Shown: positions 1 to 8,580 of the stretch, piece after piece
Numbering within the stretch: position 1 is the first letter of the stretch
Layout of the letters: each line of letters opens with the position of its first letter
Notes under the pieces: generated by a model
Databases searched by the model: none
Seen by the model: only the letters and a program-made list of their open reading frames with translations
What the model was told of the DNA's origin: nothing
Position numbers and translations under genes: made by a program
NCBI RefSeq assembly: GCF_007994735.1
Contig: NZ_VOIL01000001.1
Coordinates: 930,001 to 994,000, forward strand
DNA: 64,000 nucleotides
Reading direction: 5' to 3'
Source: Nesterenkonia populi
GTDB taxonomy: Bacteria > Actinomycetota > Actinomycetes > Actinomycetales > Micrococcaceae

Positions 1-561
1 GTCCCGGAGAACCTCGCCGCCCAGCCGGAGTCCACCTACGGGGCGACCAAGACCATCGGCGAACTGATGGTCAACGAATACTCCCGCAAGGGATATGTGG
101 ACGCCCGGATCTGCCGACTGCCCACCATCTCCGTGCGTCCCGGCACACCGAACTCAGCAGCCTCATCCTTCGCCAGCGGCATCATCCGGGAGCCGCTGCA
201 GGGCGTCGCCTCTGAGGTGCCGGTGCCGCTGGAGACACGTATGTGGCTCTCCTCGCCCAATACTGCGGTGGAGAACCTCGTTCACGCCTTCATTGTCGAG
301 GCAGACCGGCTCGGCACTTGGCGTGTGCTCAACCTTCCCGGGGTCACCGTCACAGTCGCCGAGATGCTCGATGCCCTCGAGACTGTCGGCGGTGCAGAGG
401 CTCGCTCGCTGGTGAGCCGCCGTGAGGACCAGAAGATCATGGACATCGTCTGCTCCTGGCCCGGGGAATTCGACGTCGAACGAACTCTGTCGCTCGGCTT
501 CCGTCCGGACAGCAGCTTCGAGGCTGCCGTCCGGCAATTCCATGAGGAGTTCGTCGCCTGA
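1..561 (+). CDS. denD: D-erythronate dehydrogenase (DenD-like), 5' end outside window
   Basis: This is the C-terminal 186 residues of an NAD-dependent epimerase/dehydratase-type short-chain dehydrogenase; the Rossmann N-terminus lies upstream of the window. The catalytic YxxxK motif is visible as YGATK at residues 13-17 of the fragment. The rest, with an NTAVENLVHAF stretch, an LPGVTVTVAEML stretch and a WPGEFD motif, is the typical C-terminal substrate domain of DenD, which oxidises D-erythronate at C2/C3 to a 3-oxo-tetronate. A GntP permease starts 45 nt downstream and an OtnC decarboxylase follows, which supports a tetronate role. The kinase (OtnK) and isomerase (OtnI) expected in the pathway are not seen and may lie upstream. 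Confidence 0.8.
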   Translation, partial: VPENLAAQPESTYGATKTIGELMVNEYSRKGYVDARICRLPTISVRPGTPNSAASSFASGIIREPLQGVASEVPVPLETRMWLSSPNTAVENLVHAFIVEADRLGTWRVLNLPGVTVTVAEMLDALETVGGAEARSLVSRREDQKIMDIVCSWPGEFDVERTLSLGFRPDSSFEAAVRQFHEEFVA

Positions 562-605
562 GGCGATTTCGCTCGCACACCTGATTCAGTGTCAAGGAGG
601 ACACC

Positions 606-2003
606 ATGAATGAGCTCGGAACGTCCGAGGTAGGGGCCCTCGTCGGCCTCGCAGCAGCAGTGGCGCTGCTGATCTTCTTCGTCGTCAAAACGAAGATCCA
701 CGCGATCCTCGCACTGATCATCGCCGCCTCGATCGCCGGCATGGCTGCGGGCATGGCTCCCGACGCCGTCATCGAGACCATCACCGCCGGATTCGGCTCC
801 ACCCTGGGCACCATCGGTCTGGTGATCGGTCTGGGTGTGATGATGGGGCGCATCCTCGAGGTCTCCGGAGCTGCGGAGAAGCTCGCCTACACCCTGATCC
901 GCTGGATCGGGAAGAAGAAGGAGGAATGGGCTCTCTCCGTGGCGGGCTTCATCATCTCCATCCCGATCTTCGTCGACTCCGCCTATGTGATCCTTCAGCC
1001 GCTGGTCAGGTCCCTGGCCCACACCACCGGGCGCTCCATCCTCACCCTCGGCATCGCCCTGGCCGGCGGCCTGATCGTCACCCACCACGCTGTTCCCCCG
1101 ACTCCCGGCCCGCTCGGCGCCGCAGGGATCTTCGGGGTCGGCATCGGCGAGATGATCATCTGGGGCGTGGTGCTCACCATCCCCGCCATGCTCCTGGTGA
1201 CCATCTACGCGAAGGTGATGGGCCCACGGATTGAGGCCATGATCGAACGTGACACCGGCGAGACGCTCAGCCCTGCCGAGGCCTTCGAAGAGTTCCAGCA
1301 GCGCGCCGATGAGCGCGAGCAGGAGCTTCCCAGCCTCTTCATCTCCATCCTGCCGATACTGCTGCCGATCGTGCTGATCTTCATCAACACCTTCTCCACC
1401 AACCTCACCGATGCCGGGGTGCTGGACCTGCCCGAGGGCGTGGTCTCTGTTGCAGGATTCATCGGGAACCCGGTCATCGCCCTGCTCTTCGGCGTGCTGG
1501 CCGCCGTCTACGGCCTGACCCGCAACCAGAGCCGCCAGGGCACCATTGCCGATATGGAGAAAGGCGTCCAGGCTGCCGGCATCATCCTGCTGGTCACCGG
1601 CGCCGGTGGTGCGCTCGGCGAGGTGCTGCGTGAGTCCGGTTCGGCAGAGGCCATCGGCGAGGCTGTGGCGAGCCTGCCGCTGCCCACCATCCTGATACCC
1701 TTCATCATTGCCACTGTGGTGCGCATCATCCAGGGCTCCGGCACTGTCGCCATCATCACCTCGGCCTCGATCTCCGCACCCATTCTGGCTCAGGTCCCGG
1801 ATGTGAACATGGTGCTGGCCGCTCAGGCGGCCTCGTTGGGCGCACTGTTCTTCGGCTACTTCAACGACAGCTTCTTCTGGGTGGTCAACCGTATGCTCGG
1901 CGTGAAGAACGCCAAGCACCAGATGCTGGTGTGGTCCGTCCCCACCACCATCGCCTGGGCCGCCACAATGGTGATGCTGCTCATCGCCAGCTTCATCTTC
2001 TGA
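606..2003 (+). CDS. GntP-family sugar-acid permease
   Basis: The 465-residue protein is almost entirely hydrophobic, with about 12-14 predicted membrane helices, and belongs to the GntP/gluconate:H+ symporter family. Characteristic stretches are HHAVPPTPGPLGAAG in the middle and an IIQGSGTVAIITSASI segment in the C-terminal half. The start is set by an AAGGAGG ribosome site at 594-600, 5 nt before the ATG. Lying between a DenD-like dehydrogenase and an OtnC-like decarboxylase, it most likely imports D-erythronate, threonate or a related C4 acid. Gluconate cannot be excluded from sequence alone. Confidence 0.9.
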   Translation: MNELGTSEVGALVGLAAAVALLIFFVVKTKIHAILALIIAASIAGMAAGMAPDAVIETITAGFGSTLGTIGLVIGLGVMMGRILEVSGAAEKLAYTLIRWIGKKKEEWALSVAGFIISIPIFVDSAYVILQPLVRSLAHTTGRSILTLGIALAGGLIVTHHAVPPTPGPLGAAGIFGVGIGEMIIWGVVLTIPAMLLVTIYAKVMGPRIEAMIERDTGETLSPAEAFEEFQQRADEREQELPSLFISILPILLPIVLIFINTFSTNLTDAGVLDLPEGVVSVAGFIGNPVIALLFGVLAAVYGLTRNQSRQGTIADMEKGVQAAGIILLVTGAGGALGEVLRESGSAEAIGEAVASLPLPTILIPFIIATVVRIIQGSGTVAIITSASISAPILAQVPDVNMVLAAQAASLGALFFGYFNDSFFWVVNRMLGVKNAKHQMLVWSVPTTIAWAATMVMLLIASFIF

Positions 2004-2013
2004 GAGGGGAACC

Positions 2014-2628
2014 TTGACCGAACAGCACCTGCGACAGCAGATCGTCGAGCTGGCCGCCAGCCTCTTCGAGCGGGGCTTCTCCGTGGGGAGCGCCGGCAAT
2101 GTCAGTGTGCGCACTGAGGCCGGCTACCTGATGACGCCCACCAACTCCTCGCTTGGGCGATTGGAGCCGGACCGACTCTCCGTGCTGAGTCAGGGCTGGG
2201 ACCATATTGCGGGTCCCAAACCCTCCAAGGAGGTGGTGATGCACCAGGCAATGTACCAGGCCCGCCCCGAGGCCCAGGCGATCGTTCATCTGCACTCCAC
2301 CTATGTGACGGCTTACAGCTGCTTGCGAACCGAAGAAGGCATCCCGCCCCTCACTCCCTACTTCGTCATGCGCCTGGGCCAGGAAGTCCCTACCGTCCCC
2401 TATTACAAGCCAGGTGCCGCCGAGATGCTTGAGGACATTCTCGCCGCAGGCCAGCGGAGCCCCGGCGTGATCCTCTCCAATCACGGCTCGATCGTGGCAG
2501 GCTCAAGCCTGGAGGATGCGGTCAACGCGGCAGAGGAGCTGGAGGTCTCCGCTCAGCTGGCATTCCTGCTGGAGGGACGGCCCACTCGCCCCCTGACGCA
2601 GGAGCAGGTCCAGAACCTTCTGGGATGA
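2014..2628 (+). CDS. otnC: 3-oxo-tetronate 4-phosphate decarboxylase (class II aldolase fold)
   Basis: A 204-residue class II aldolase/adducin-family protein. A phosphate-binding GSAGNVS loop is at 25-31. The zinc ligands are His92 and His94 (HLHSTYVTAYS) and His157 (SNHGS), and Glu73 sits in the catalytic position. OtnC removes CO2 from 3-oxo-tetronate 4-phosphate to give dihydroxyacetone phosphate. The start codon is TTG, directly preceded by a purine-rich AGAGGGGA, and it lies only 10 nt after the permease stop, so the two genes are coupled. L-fuculose-phosphate aldolase is the alternative family member, but the DenD/GntP context favours OtnC. Confidence 0.85.
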   Translation: MTEQHLRQQIVELAASLFERGFSVGSAGNVSVRTEAGYLMTPTNSSLGRLEPDRLSVLSQGWDHIAGPKPSKEVVMHQAMYQARPEAQAIVHLHSTYVTAYSCLRTEEGIPPLTPYFVMRLGQEVPTVPYYKPGAAEMLEDILAAGQRSPGVILSNHGSIVAGSSLEDAVNAAEELEVSAQLAFLLEGRPTRPLTQEQVQNLLG

Positions 2629-2742
2629 AGGGCGCATAGACCCCGAGAAGAACCCTGGCAATCGCCTCCGCACCCGTTGCTTCAAACGGCTTAGGCGCGA
2701 GAGGTAGGGTGGCGGGATATGCAGTCAAGTGGGGGAGGTCCT

Positions 2743-3534
2743 ATGTCCGGCGCTGATGAACTCGGCGGCCCGTTCGCCAGGCGGTTCGTCGCCATCGGGG
2801 ACTCCTTCACCGAAGGAGTCGGGGACATCGACCCCTCGAGCCCGAATGGGGTGCGTGGCTGGGCCGACCGGGTCGCTGCCCAGCTGATCAGCAATGACCC
2901 CTCCTGGGGGTACGCCAACCTCGCGGTCCGGGGGCGGAAGCTGCAGCAGGTCATCGACGGCCAGCTCGACGCCGCCGTCTCCCTCAACCCCACCCTGGTC
3001 ACCTTCTACGCCGGCGGCAATGACATCCTTCGCCCCACCGTGCACCTGGACGTCCTGATGGAGCGGTACCGATGGGCCGTGGAGCGACTGGTGGAGACGG
3101 GGGGCCGCGTGGTGCTCTTCACCGGGTTCGACTCAGGCAAGGCGCCCATGTTCAAGGCAACCCGCGGCCGGACCGCCATCTACAACGAGGCGGTCCGCAA
3201 GATCGCCGCGGACCTCGGCCTTGAGCTGGTGGACTTCTGGCACATGAAGCAGCTCCAGGACTGGCGGTATTGGGACGAGGACCGCCTGCACCTGAGCATC
3301 GAAGGGCATATCCTCATGGCCAAGGAGACGCTCAGAGTCCTCGGGGAGAAGGACGAGATCGAGCTCCCCGAGATGGAGGAGCCTCCCATCAAAGCGATCC
3401 ACCAGAAGGTCTACGCCGAGTTCGCCTGGACCAAGGACTACCTGGCCCCCTGGATCAGGCGCCGCGTGACCCGGAGGTCCAGCGGAGACGAACTCGATGC
3501 CAAGTACCCCACGCTCACCTCAAAGATCTGGTGA
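2743..3534 (+). CDS. SGNH/GDSL hydrolase
   Basis: A 263-residue SGNH-fold esterase/lipase. Block I GDSFTEG has the nucleophile Ser21, block III is GGND (YAGGNDIL), and block V is DRLH with Asp180 and His183, so the catalytic set is complete. There is no signal peptide, so it should be cytoplasmic. I chose ATG 2743 because GGGGGAGG (2731-2738) precedes it and it places the GDS block near residue 20. An in-frame ATG at 2719 lies 8 nt after a TAGGGT box and could be a leaderless alternative. The gene is monocistronic, convergent with the aminotransferase, and its substrate is unknown. Confidence 0.85.
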   Translation: MSGADELGGPFARRFVAIGDSFTEGVGDIDPSSPNGVRGWADRVAAQLISNDPSWGYANLAVRGRKLQQVIDGQLDAAVSLNPTLVTFYAGGNDILRPTVHLDVLMERYRWAVERLVETGGRVVLFTGFDSGKAPMFKATRGRTAIYNEAVRKIAADLGLELVDFWHMKQLQDWRYWDEDRLHLSIEGHILMAKETLRVLGEKDEIELPEMEEPPIKAIHQKVYAEFAWTKDYLAPWIRRRVTRRSSGDELDAKYPTLTSKIW

Positions 3535-3566
3535 GCAAGGGCCGTGTGACCGCTGAAGGACGCTGA

Positions 3567-4826
3567 TCACAGCACAGCGCTGAGGGTCTCATCCCAGAGC
3601 TTCAGGGCCTGGTCCACCTCGTCCTCGGTGACCACCAGAGCGGGGATGAAGCGGACGTTCTGGCCGTACATTCCGTTGGTGAGCAGCAGCAGGCCGTTTT
3701 CGGCCGCGTGCTTGTGCGCAGCCGCAGCGGCTGCGCCGTCGGGCTCGCCGTCCTTGTCGGCGAACTCCACCGAGACCATCAGGCCCAGGCCGTGGACGTC
3801 CACGACGGCGTCGAACTTCTCCCCGATCTTGCGCAGGCCTGCCTTCAGCTGCTCGCCTCGGGCGGCCGCGTTGGCCACCAGGGCCTCCTCCTCGAGCACC
3901 TCAAGGGTCGCGACGGCAGCCGCGCAGGCCACCGCGTTGGCGCCGTAGGTGCCGCCCTGGGAGCCCGGCCATGCCTTCGACATGACGGCTTCGGAGGCGG
4001 CGATCCCGGAGATCGGGAAGCCGGAGGCGATCCCCTTGGCAAACATCTGAATGTCCGGGGTCAGGCCGAAGTGCTCCTGGCCCCAGAACTTCCCGGTGCG
4101 GCCGAACCCGGTCTGCACCTCGTCGACGATCAGCAGGATGCCGTGCTTCTCGGCGCGCTCCTGCAGGCCGGCGAAGAACCGCTCGTTGCCGGGGATGTAG
4201 CCGCCCTCGCCCAGCACCGGCTCGACCAGGAACGCGGCGGTGTCCTTGGGGTGGGACTGGGTCTGCAGCACCAGATCCAGCTCCCGGAGCGCGAAGTCCG
4301 TGGCCTGCTCGGCGTCCCAGCCGTAGTGGCGGTAGTGGGAGGGGTTGGGGAACGGGGAGACGGCGACGCCGGACATCAGCGGCGAGAAGCCTGCTTTGAA
4401 TTTGGTGCCGGAGGTCGTCAGCGACGCCGCTGCGACGGTCCGTCCGTGGAATCCGCCCTGGAAGACCACGATGTTGGGCCGGCCGGTGGCTTGGCGGGCC
4501 AGGCGCAGCGCAGCCTCCGCGGCCTCGGAGCCGGAGTTGGAGAAGAAGACGGAGTCCAGCCCGTTGGGCAGGACCTCACCGAGCTTGGCGGTGAGCTGCT
4601 GCAGGGGCTTGTGCATGATGGTGGTGTACTGGCCGTGGATGAGGCTGCCGATCTGCTCCTGGGCGGCTGCCACCACTTTGGGGTGGCAGTGCCCTGTGGA
4701 GGTCACGCCGATCCCGGCGGTGAAGTCCAGGTGCTTGTTTCCGGCGTCGTCGTAGATCCACACGCCCTCGGCGCGGTCGGCGACGACGGGGGTGGCCTGC
4801 TTCAGCTGCGGGGAGAGCTGCGCCAT
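3567..4826 (-). CDS. Class III (4-aminobutyrate-type) aminotransferase
   Basis: A 419-residue PLP-dependent omega-aminotransferase. The family motif VDEVQTGFGRTG is at 234-245 and the Schiff-base lysine is Lys264 (FAKGIASG). The cofactor-phosphate region SNSGSEA is near 96-102. The length is normal for GabT-like enzymes. It is divergent from the FAD/Fe-S dehydrogenase-regulator-semialdehyde dehydrogenase operon across a 119-nt gap holding a 16-bp palindrome. The semialdehyde dehydrogenase in that operon would oxidise the product of a GabT reaction, so GABA or a similar omega-amino acid is the likely donor. Other omega-amino acids remain possible. Confidence 0.85.
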   Translation of the reverse strand: MAQLSPQLKQATPVVADRAEGVWIYDDAGNKHLDFTAGIGVTSTGHCHPKVVAAAQEQIGSLIHGQYTTIMHKPLQQLTAKLGEVLPNGLDSVFFSNSGSEAAEAALRLARQATGRPNIVVFQGGFHGRTVAAASLTTSGTKFKAGFSPLMSGVAVSPFPNPSHYRHYGWDAEQATDFALRELDLVLQTQSHPKDTAAFLVEPVLGEGGYIPGNERFFAGLQERAEKHGILLIVDEVQTGFGRTGKFWGQEHFGLTPDIQMFAKGIASGFPISGIAASEAVMSKAWPGSQGGTYGANAVACAAAVATLEVLEEEALVANAAARGEQLKAGLRKIGEKFDAVVDVHGLGLMVSVEFADKDGEPDGAAAAAAHKHAAENGLLLLTNGMYGQNVRFIPALVVTEDEVDQALKLWDETLSAVL

Positions 4827-4886
4827 CTTGGGGCTCCTCGGAGAAGTTGAGATCGGGGTCTGCGATGCTACGGTAGCACTAGCCGT

Positions 4887-4902
4887 AAACTGTTAACAGT
4901 TT
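4887..4902. promoter_or_regulatory. 16-bp perfect palindrome, probable regulator operator
   Basis: AAACTGTTAACAGTTT is a perfect palindrome centred in the divergent gap between the aminotransferase and the FAD/Fe-S dehydrogenase. FadR/FCD-type GntR regulators bind short palindromes, and one is encoded as the second gene of the rightward operon (7888-8580). Assigning the site to that regulator is inference. Confidence 0.6.
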
Positions 4903-4945
4903 TTCGGCGGACAGGTTTTTCAGGACAGACCAAGGAGGCTCACCG

Positions 4946-7891
4946 GTGAGCGCACCCGCCGTCGCCCCAGCAGAGGCCCAGGCCGCGTCCGAGCTGCGCC
5001 GCCGCCTGCGCCAGGCCGGAGTCGCCAGTGCCGACGACTCCGCTCTGACGCGCGGGATGTACTCCGCCGACGCCAGCCTCTACCGGGTGGTCCCCCAGGT
5101 GGTGGCCCGGCCCCAGCACATCGACGAGGTCCACGCCGCCCACCAGGTCTCCCGGGAGCTCGGCGTCCCGCTGACGATGCGCGGGGCGGGCACCTCCATC
5201 GCCGGCAACGCGGTGGGGGAGGGCATCGTCCTGGACACCCGTGACCTCAAGCAGATCGTGGAGATCGACGCTGAGGCCCGCACCGCCACCGTGCAGCCAG
5301 GCGTCGTCCAGGCTGACCTGCAGCGGGCCGCCGCGCCCTACGGGCTGCGGTTCGGCCCGGACCCCTCCACGCACTCCCGGTGCACCATCGGCGGAATGAT
5401 CGGCAACAATGCGTGCGGATCGCGGGCGCTGGGCTACGGACGCACCGCCGACAACATTGAGGCCGCAGCTGTCCTGTTCGGCAACGGGGAGATCGGAAGC
5501 TTCGACGCCCGCTCCGGCCGCGCGCAGGGCCGCACCGCCGAGCAGCTGCTGAGCCTCGCCGAGCGGAACCTCGGCCACATCCGCACCCATTTCGGCCAGT
5601 TCGGGCGGCAGGTCTCCGGATACAGCCTCGAGCACCTGCTCCCCGAGAACCGTGGGCGGGTGGAACGCTTCCTCGCCGGCACTGAGGGCACCCTCGGCAC
5701 GGTGCTGGAGGCTACGGTGAACCTGGTGCAGGACGAGCCCGGCCGCCGTCTCATGGTGCTCGGGTTCCCCACTGTTGCGGAGGCCGCCGACGCCGTGCCG
5801 CACATCTTGGGCGCGGGCAGCGGACGGCTGATCGCCTGCGAGGGGATGGACTCCCGTCTCGTCGCGCTGGTGCGGGGAGCCGGCAAGAGAGTGCCCACCC
5901 TGCCGCGCGGAGAGTCCTGGCTGTTCGTCGAGGTGGCTGGGGAGGACGCCCCAGAGATCCTTGACCGGGTGAAGGCTGCCTCCGGGGCAGTGGGCGAGCG
6001 GCTGATCGAGGACGCCAAGGAGGCCGCCGCGCTCTGGAAGATTCGTGAGGACGGTGCCGGTCTGGCCGGCATCAGCCTGGAGACGCCGGCCCACTCCGGG
6101 TGGGAGGACGCCGCGGTCCCGCCGGAGCACCTCGGCAGCTGGATGCGGGAGTTCGAAGGGCTGATGGCCGAGTTCGGCCTGCAGGGCTACCCCTACGGGC
6201 ACTTCGGCGACGGCTGCATCCACTGCCGCATCGACTTCCCCTTCCAGCACGGGGACCCGAACAGCACCGCCGTCTTCCGTGAGTTCATGGCAGCCTGTGC
6301 CGAGCGGCTCGCCGCCTACGGAGGCTCGCTCTCCGGGGAGCACGGTGACGGCCGGGTGCGCTCCGAGCTGCTGCCCACCATGTACAGCTCCGAGTCCCTG
6401 GCACTCTTCGCGGAGGCCAAGCGGATCTGCGACCCGGAGAACCTCCTCAACCCCGGCGTGATCACATCCCCCGCAGACGAGCAGGGCGCGGGTGCCGGAG
6501 TCGTTCCTCACACCGAGAGCATCAGGCCCACTCAGCCGAAGGCGGACCTGCCGTTCCCGGGGATGCGGATGACCCACGACGCCGGGGACTTCGGCGCCGC
6601 CGCCCACCGCTGCTCCGGAGTGGGGCGGTGCGTGGCGCCCAAAGCCAACGGGGTGATGTGCCCGAGCTATGTGGCGACCCGTGAGGAGAAGGACTCGACC
6701 CGTGGCCGCGGCCGCATCCTTCAGGAGGCGATGGACGGGACTCTTGTCCACGGACTGGCCGATCCGGCCGTCCACGAGGCCCTGGACCTCTGCCTGTCCT
6801 GCAAGGGCTGCGCCTCCGACTGCCCCGCCGGAGTGGACATGGCCACCTACAAGGCCGAGGCGCTGCACCAGACCTATGATCGCGATGCCGCAGGGAGCCC
6901 CAAGCGGCGCCTGCGCCCCCGCAGCCACTACATCCTTGGCCGGCTTCCCCAGTGGGCTGCGCTCACCGCGCCGGCTGCGCCTCTGGCCAACCTCAGCATG
7001 CGGGTGCCGCCCGTGGCCGCGCTCGTGAAGTGGGCTGCGGGGATTGACCAGCGCCGCGGCGTCGCCTCCTTCGCCCGCAGGACGCTCAAACGGGCGGAGA
7101 AGAGGCGCGCGGCGTCGTCGCCGCCGGGAGAGGCCGGCCTGCCGGACGTCTATGTATGGGCGGACTCCTTCACCGATCATTTCTTCCCCCAGTCGGGAAG
7201 CGGCGCCCTGGAGTTTCTGCGCGGCCAGGGGCTGAGCGTCGAAGTCATCCAGAAGCGGGGATGCTGCGGGCTTCCCTGGATCACCACGGGCCAGCTCGAC
7301 CAGGCCCGCGACCGCATCGAGGATGCCGTCGGCATGCTGGCTCCCTACATCCGTTCCGGAGTGCCGGTGATGGGCCTGGAGCCCAGCTGTCTGGTCACCC
7401 TGCGCTCAGACGCTGTGGAGCTCAGCGCCGTCGAGGACGCCGAGACTGTCGCCGAGGGGGTGCTGAGCTTCGGGGAGCTCGTCACCCGTCTGGCAGAGCA
7501 GGCGCGCGTTGAGCTGCCGGACCTCACCGGGGTTGATATCGTCGCGCAGCCGCACTGCCACCAGGAGTCCATCATCGGCTGGGACGCTGATCAGGCCCTC
7601 CTGGAGTCTGCCGGCGCGCAGGTCACCAAAGTCGCCGGCTGCTGCGGCCTGGCCGGGAATTTCGGGATGGAGAAGGGCCACTACGAGACCTCCGTCGCAG
7701 TCGCGGAGTCCAACCTGCTGCCCGCCGTGCGAGCCCAGAGGAGCCGCGACGGCGCCGCGCAGCGGGTGGTGCTCGCCGATGGTATGTCCTGCAGGGTCCA
7801 GCTCGAAGACCTGGAGCAGGTGCCAGCCCTCCACCTCGCCGAGCTGCTGGCCCAGGGCGCAGGCCGGCCCGGCCAAGAGGCGGGCCGATGA
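4946..7891 (+). CDS. FAD-linked and Fe-S 2-hydroxyacid dehydrogenase (DLD/GlpC fusion)
   Basis: A 981-residue fusion. Residues about 35-500 form the FAD_binding_4 and FAD-oxidase C domains (RGAGTSIAGNAVG, IGGMIGNNACGSRALGYGRTADN, GEHGDGR). Residues 553-630 hold ferredoxin-like cysteines, including Cys556 and CxxCxxC at 616/619/622 plus Cys626. Two CCG domains follow, with Cys773-774 and Cys899-900 pairs. Such proteins oxidise D-lactate, glycolate or D-2-hydroxyglutarate and pass electrons to the membrane quinone pool. The start is GTG with AAGGAGG at 4932-4938. It overlaps the GntR gene by ATGA. The exact substrate cannot be read from sequence. Confidence 0.85.
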   Translation: MSAPAVAPAEAQAASELRRRLRQAGVASADDSALTRGMYSADASLYRVVPQVVARPQHIDEVHAAHQVSRELGVPLTMRGAGTSIAGNAVGEGIVLDTRDLKQIVEIDAEARTATVQPGVVQADLQRAAAPYGLRFGPDPSTHSRCTIGGMIGNNACGSRALGYGRTADNIEAAAVLFGNGEIGSFDARSGRAQGRTAEQLLSLAERNLGHIRTHFGQFGRQVSGYSLEHLLPENRGRVERFLAGTEGTLGTVLEATVNLVQDEPGRRLMVLGFPTVAEAADAVPHILGAGSGRLIACEGMDSRLVALVRGAGKRVPTLPRGESWLFVEVAGEDAPEILDRVKAASGAVGERLIEDAKEAAALWKIREDGAGLAGISLETPAHSGWEDAAVPPEHLGSWMREFEGLMAEFGLQGYPYGHFGDGCIHCRIDFPFQHGDPNSTAVFREFMAACAERLAAYGGSLSGEHGDGRVRSELLPTMYSSESLALFAEAKRICDPENLLNPGVITSPADEQGAGAGVVPHTESIRPTQPKADLPFPGMRMTHDAGDFGAAAHRCSGVGRCVAPKANGVMCPSYVATREEKDSTRGRGRILQEAMDGTLVHGLADPAVHEALDLCLSCKGCASDCPAGVDMATYKAEALHQTYDRDAAGSPKRRLRPRSHYILGRLPQWAALTAPAAPLANLSMRVPPVAALVKWAAGIDQRRGVASFARRTLKRAEKRRAASSPPGEAGLPDVYVWADSFTDHFFPQSGSGALEFLRGQGLSVEVIQKRGCCGLPWITTGQLDQARDRIEDAVGMLAPYIRSGVPVMGLEPSCLVTLRSDAVELSAVEDAETVAEGVLSFGELVTRLAEQARVELPDLTGVDIVAQPHCHQESIIGWDADQALLESAGAQVTKVAGCCGLAGNFGMEKGHYETSVAVAESNLLPAVRAQRSRDGAAQRVVLADGMSCRVQLEDLEQVPALHLAELLAQGAGRPGQEAGR

Positions 7892-8580
7892 CCTCCCCGT
7901 CGACGGGCACGCCCGTCGCCGATCCGCTGACCTCCTCCCCGCTGGGGGCCCGGCTGGCCCGCCGGCTGCGGCTGCAGGTGCTCTCCGGAGAGCTGCCGCC
8001 CCACTCCCACCTGGTGGAGTCCCGGCTGGCCGAGCAGCACGGGGTCAGCCGCGGTCCGGTCCGCGATGCCCTGAAGGAGCTCGAGCACGAAGGTCTCGCC
8101 TACCCGGCCCGGCAGGGATACCGGGTCGCGACGATCACCCGCCGGGACGTCGACGAGATCTTCTCCATCCGGCACATGATCGAGCGCACCGCTGTCGAAT
8201 CCGGGCTCATCGCCGACGCGGACTGGCTCCCGCTGGAGGACGCGGCCGGCCGAATGCGCGAGGCCGCCGCCCGCGGGGAGCAGGCCGCATTCGCCGAAGC
8301 CGACCTGCAGTTCCATCGCACGGTGCTGCAGATCGGCGGCGGCAAGCGCTCCCAGGCCGTCTGGAACCTCTTCGAGCCCACCCTGGCTGCTCTCTTCACC
8401 CTCAACCCCCAGCCGGGCGAGAACCTCGTCCGCAGCGCAGAAGATCACGCGAGCCTGCCCGCCATGCTCCGCGCCGGCGACGAGACGTGGCGGTCCTGGC
8501 TGCACTGCCACCTCGAGGGTGCGCGCCTCCGATTCCTCGAAACCATGCCCGTTCCCGTCCCAGAAGGAGACCTCCCATGA
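7888..8580 (+). CDS. GntR-family regulator, FadR/FCD subfamily
   Basis: A 230-residue regulator with an N-terminal winged helix (LARRLRLQVLSGELPPHS...LAEQHGVSRGPVRDALKELEHEGLA, about residues 15-70) and an all-helical FCD ligand domain (about 85-215) with the usual RHMIERTAVE and DLQFHRTVLQ stretches. FCD proteins normally sense small carboxylic acids through a metal-bound site. Start and stop overlap its neighbours by 4 nt on each side, so it is made together with the dehydrogenases it probably controls. The palindrome at 4887-4902 is its most likely operator. Confidence 0.9.
   Translation: MTSPSTGTPVADPLTSSPLGARLARRLRLQVLSGELPPHSHLVESRLAEQHGVSRGPVRDALKELEHEGLAYPARQGYRVATITRRDVDEIFSIRHMIERTAVESGLIADADWLPLEDAAGRMREAAARGEQAAFAEADLQFHRTVLQIGGGKRSQAVWNLFEPTLAALFTLNPQPGENLVRSAEDHASLPAMLRAGDETWRSWLHCHLEGARLRFLETMPVPVPEGDLP

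Noticed and set aside
4940..7180. Long antisense open frame over the FAD/Fe-S dehydrogenase, with similar long ones opposite the GntP permease and dnaK
   Set aside because: Codon bias artefacts of high-GC genes; no start sites, domains or ribosome sites support them.
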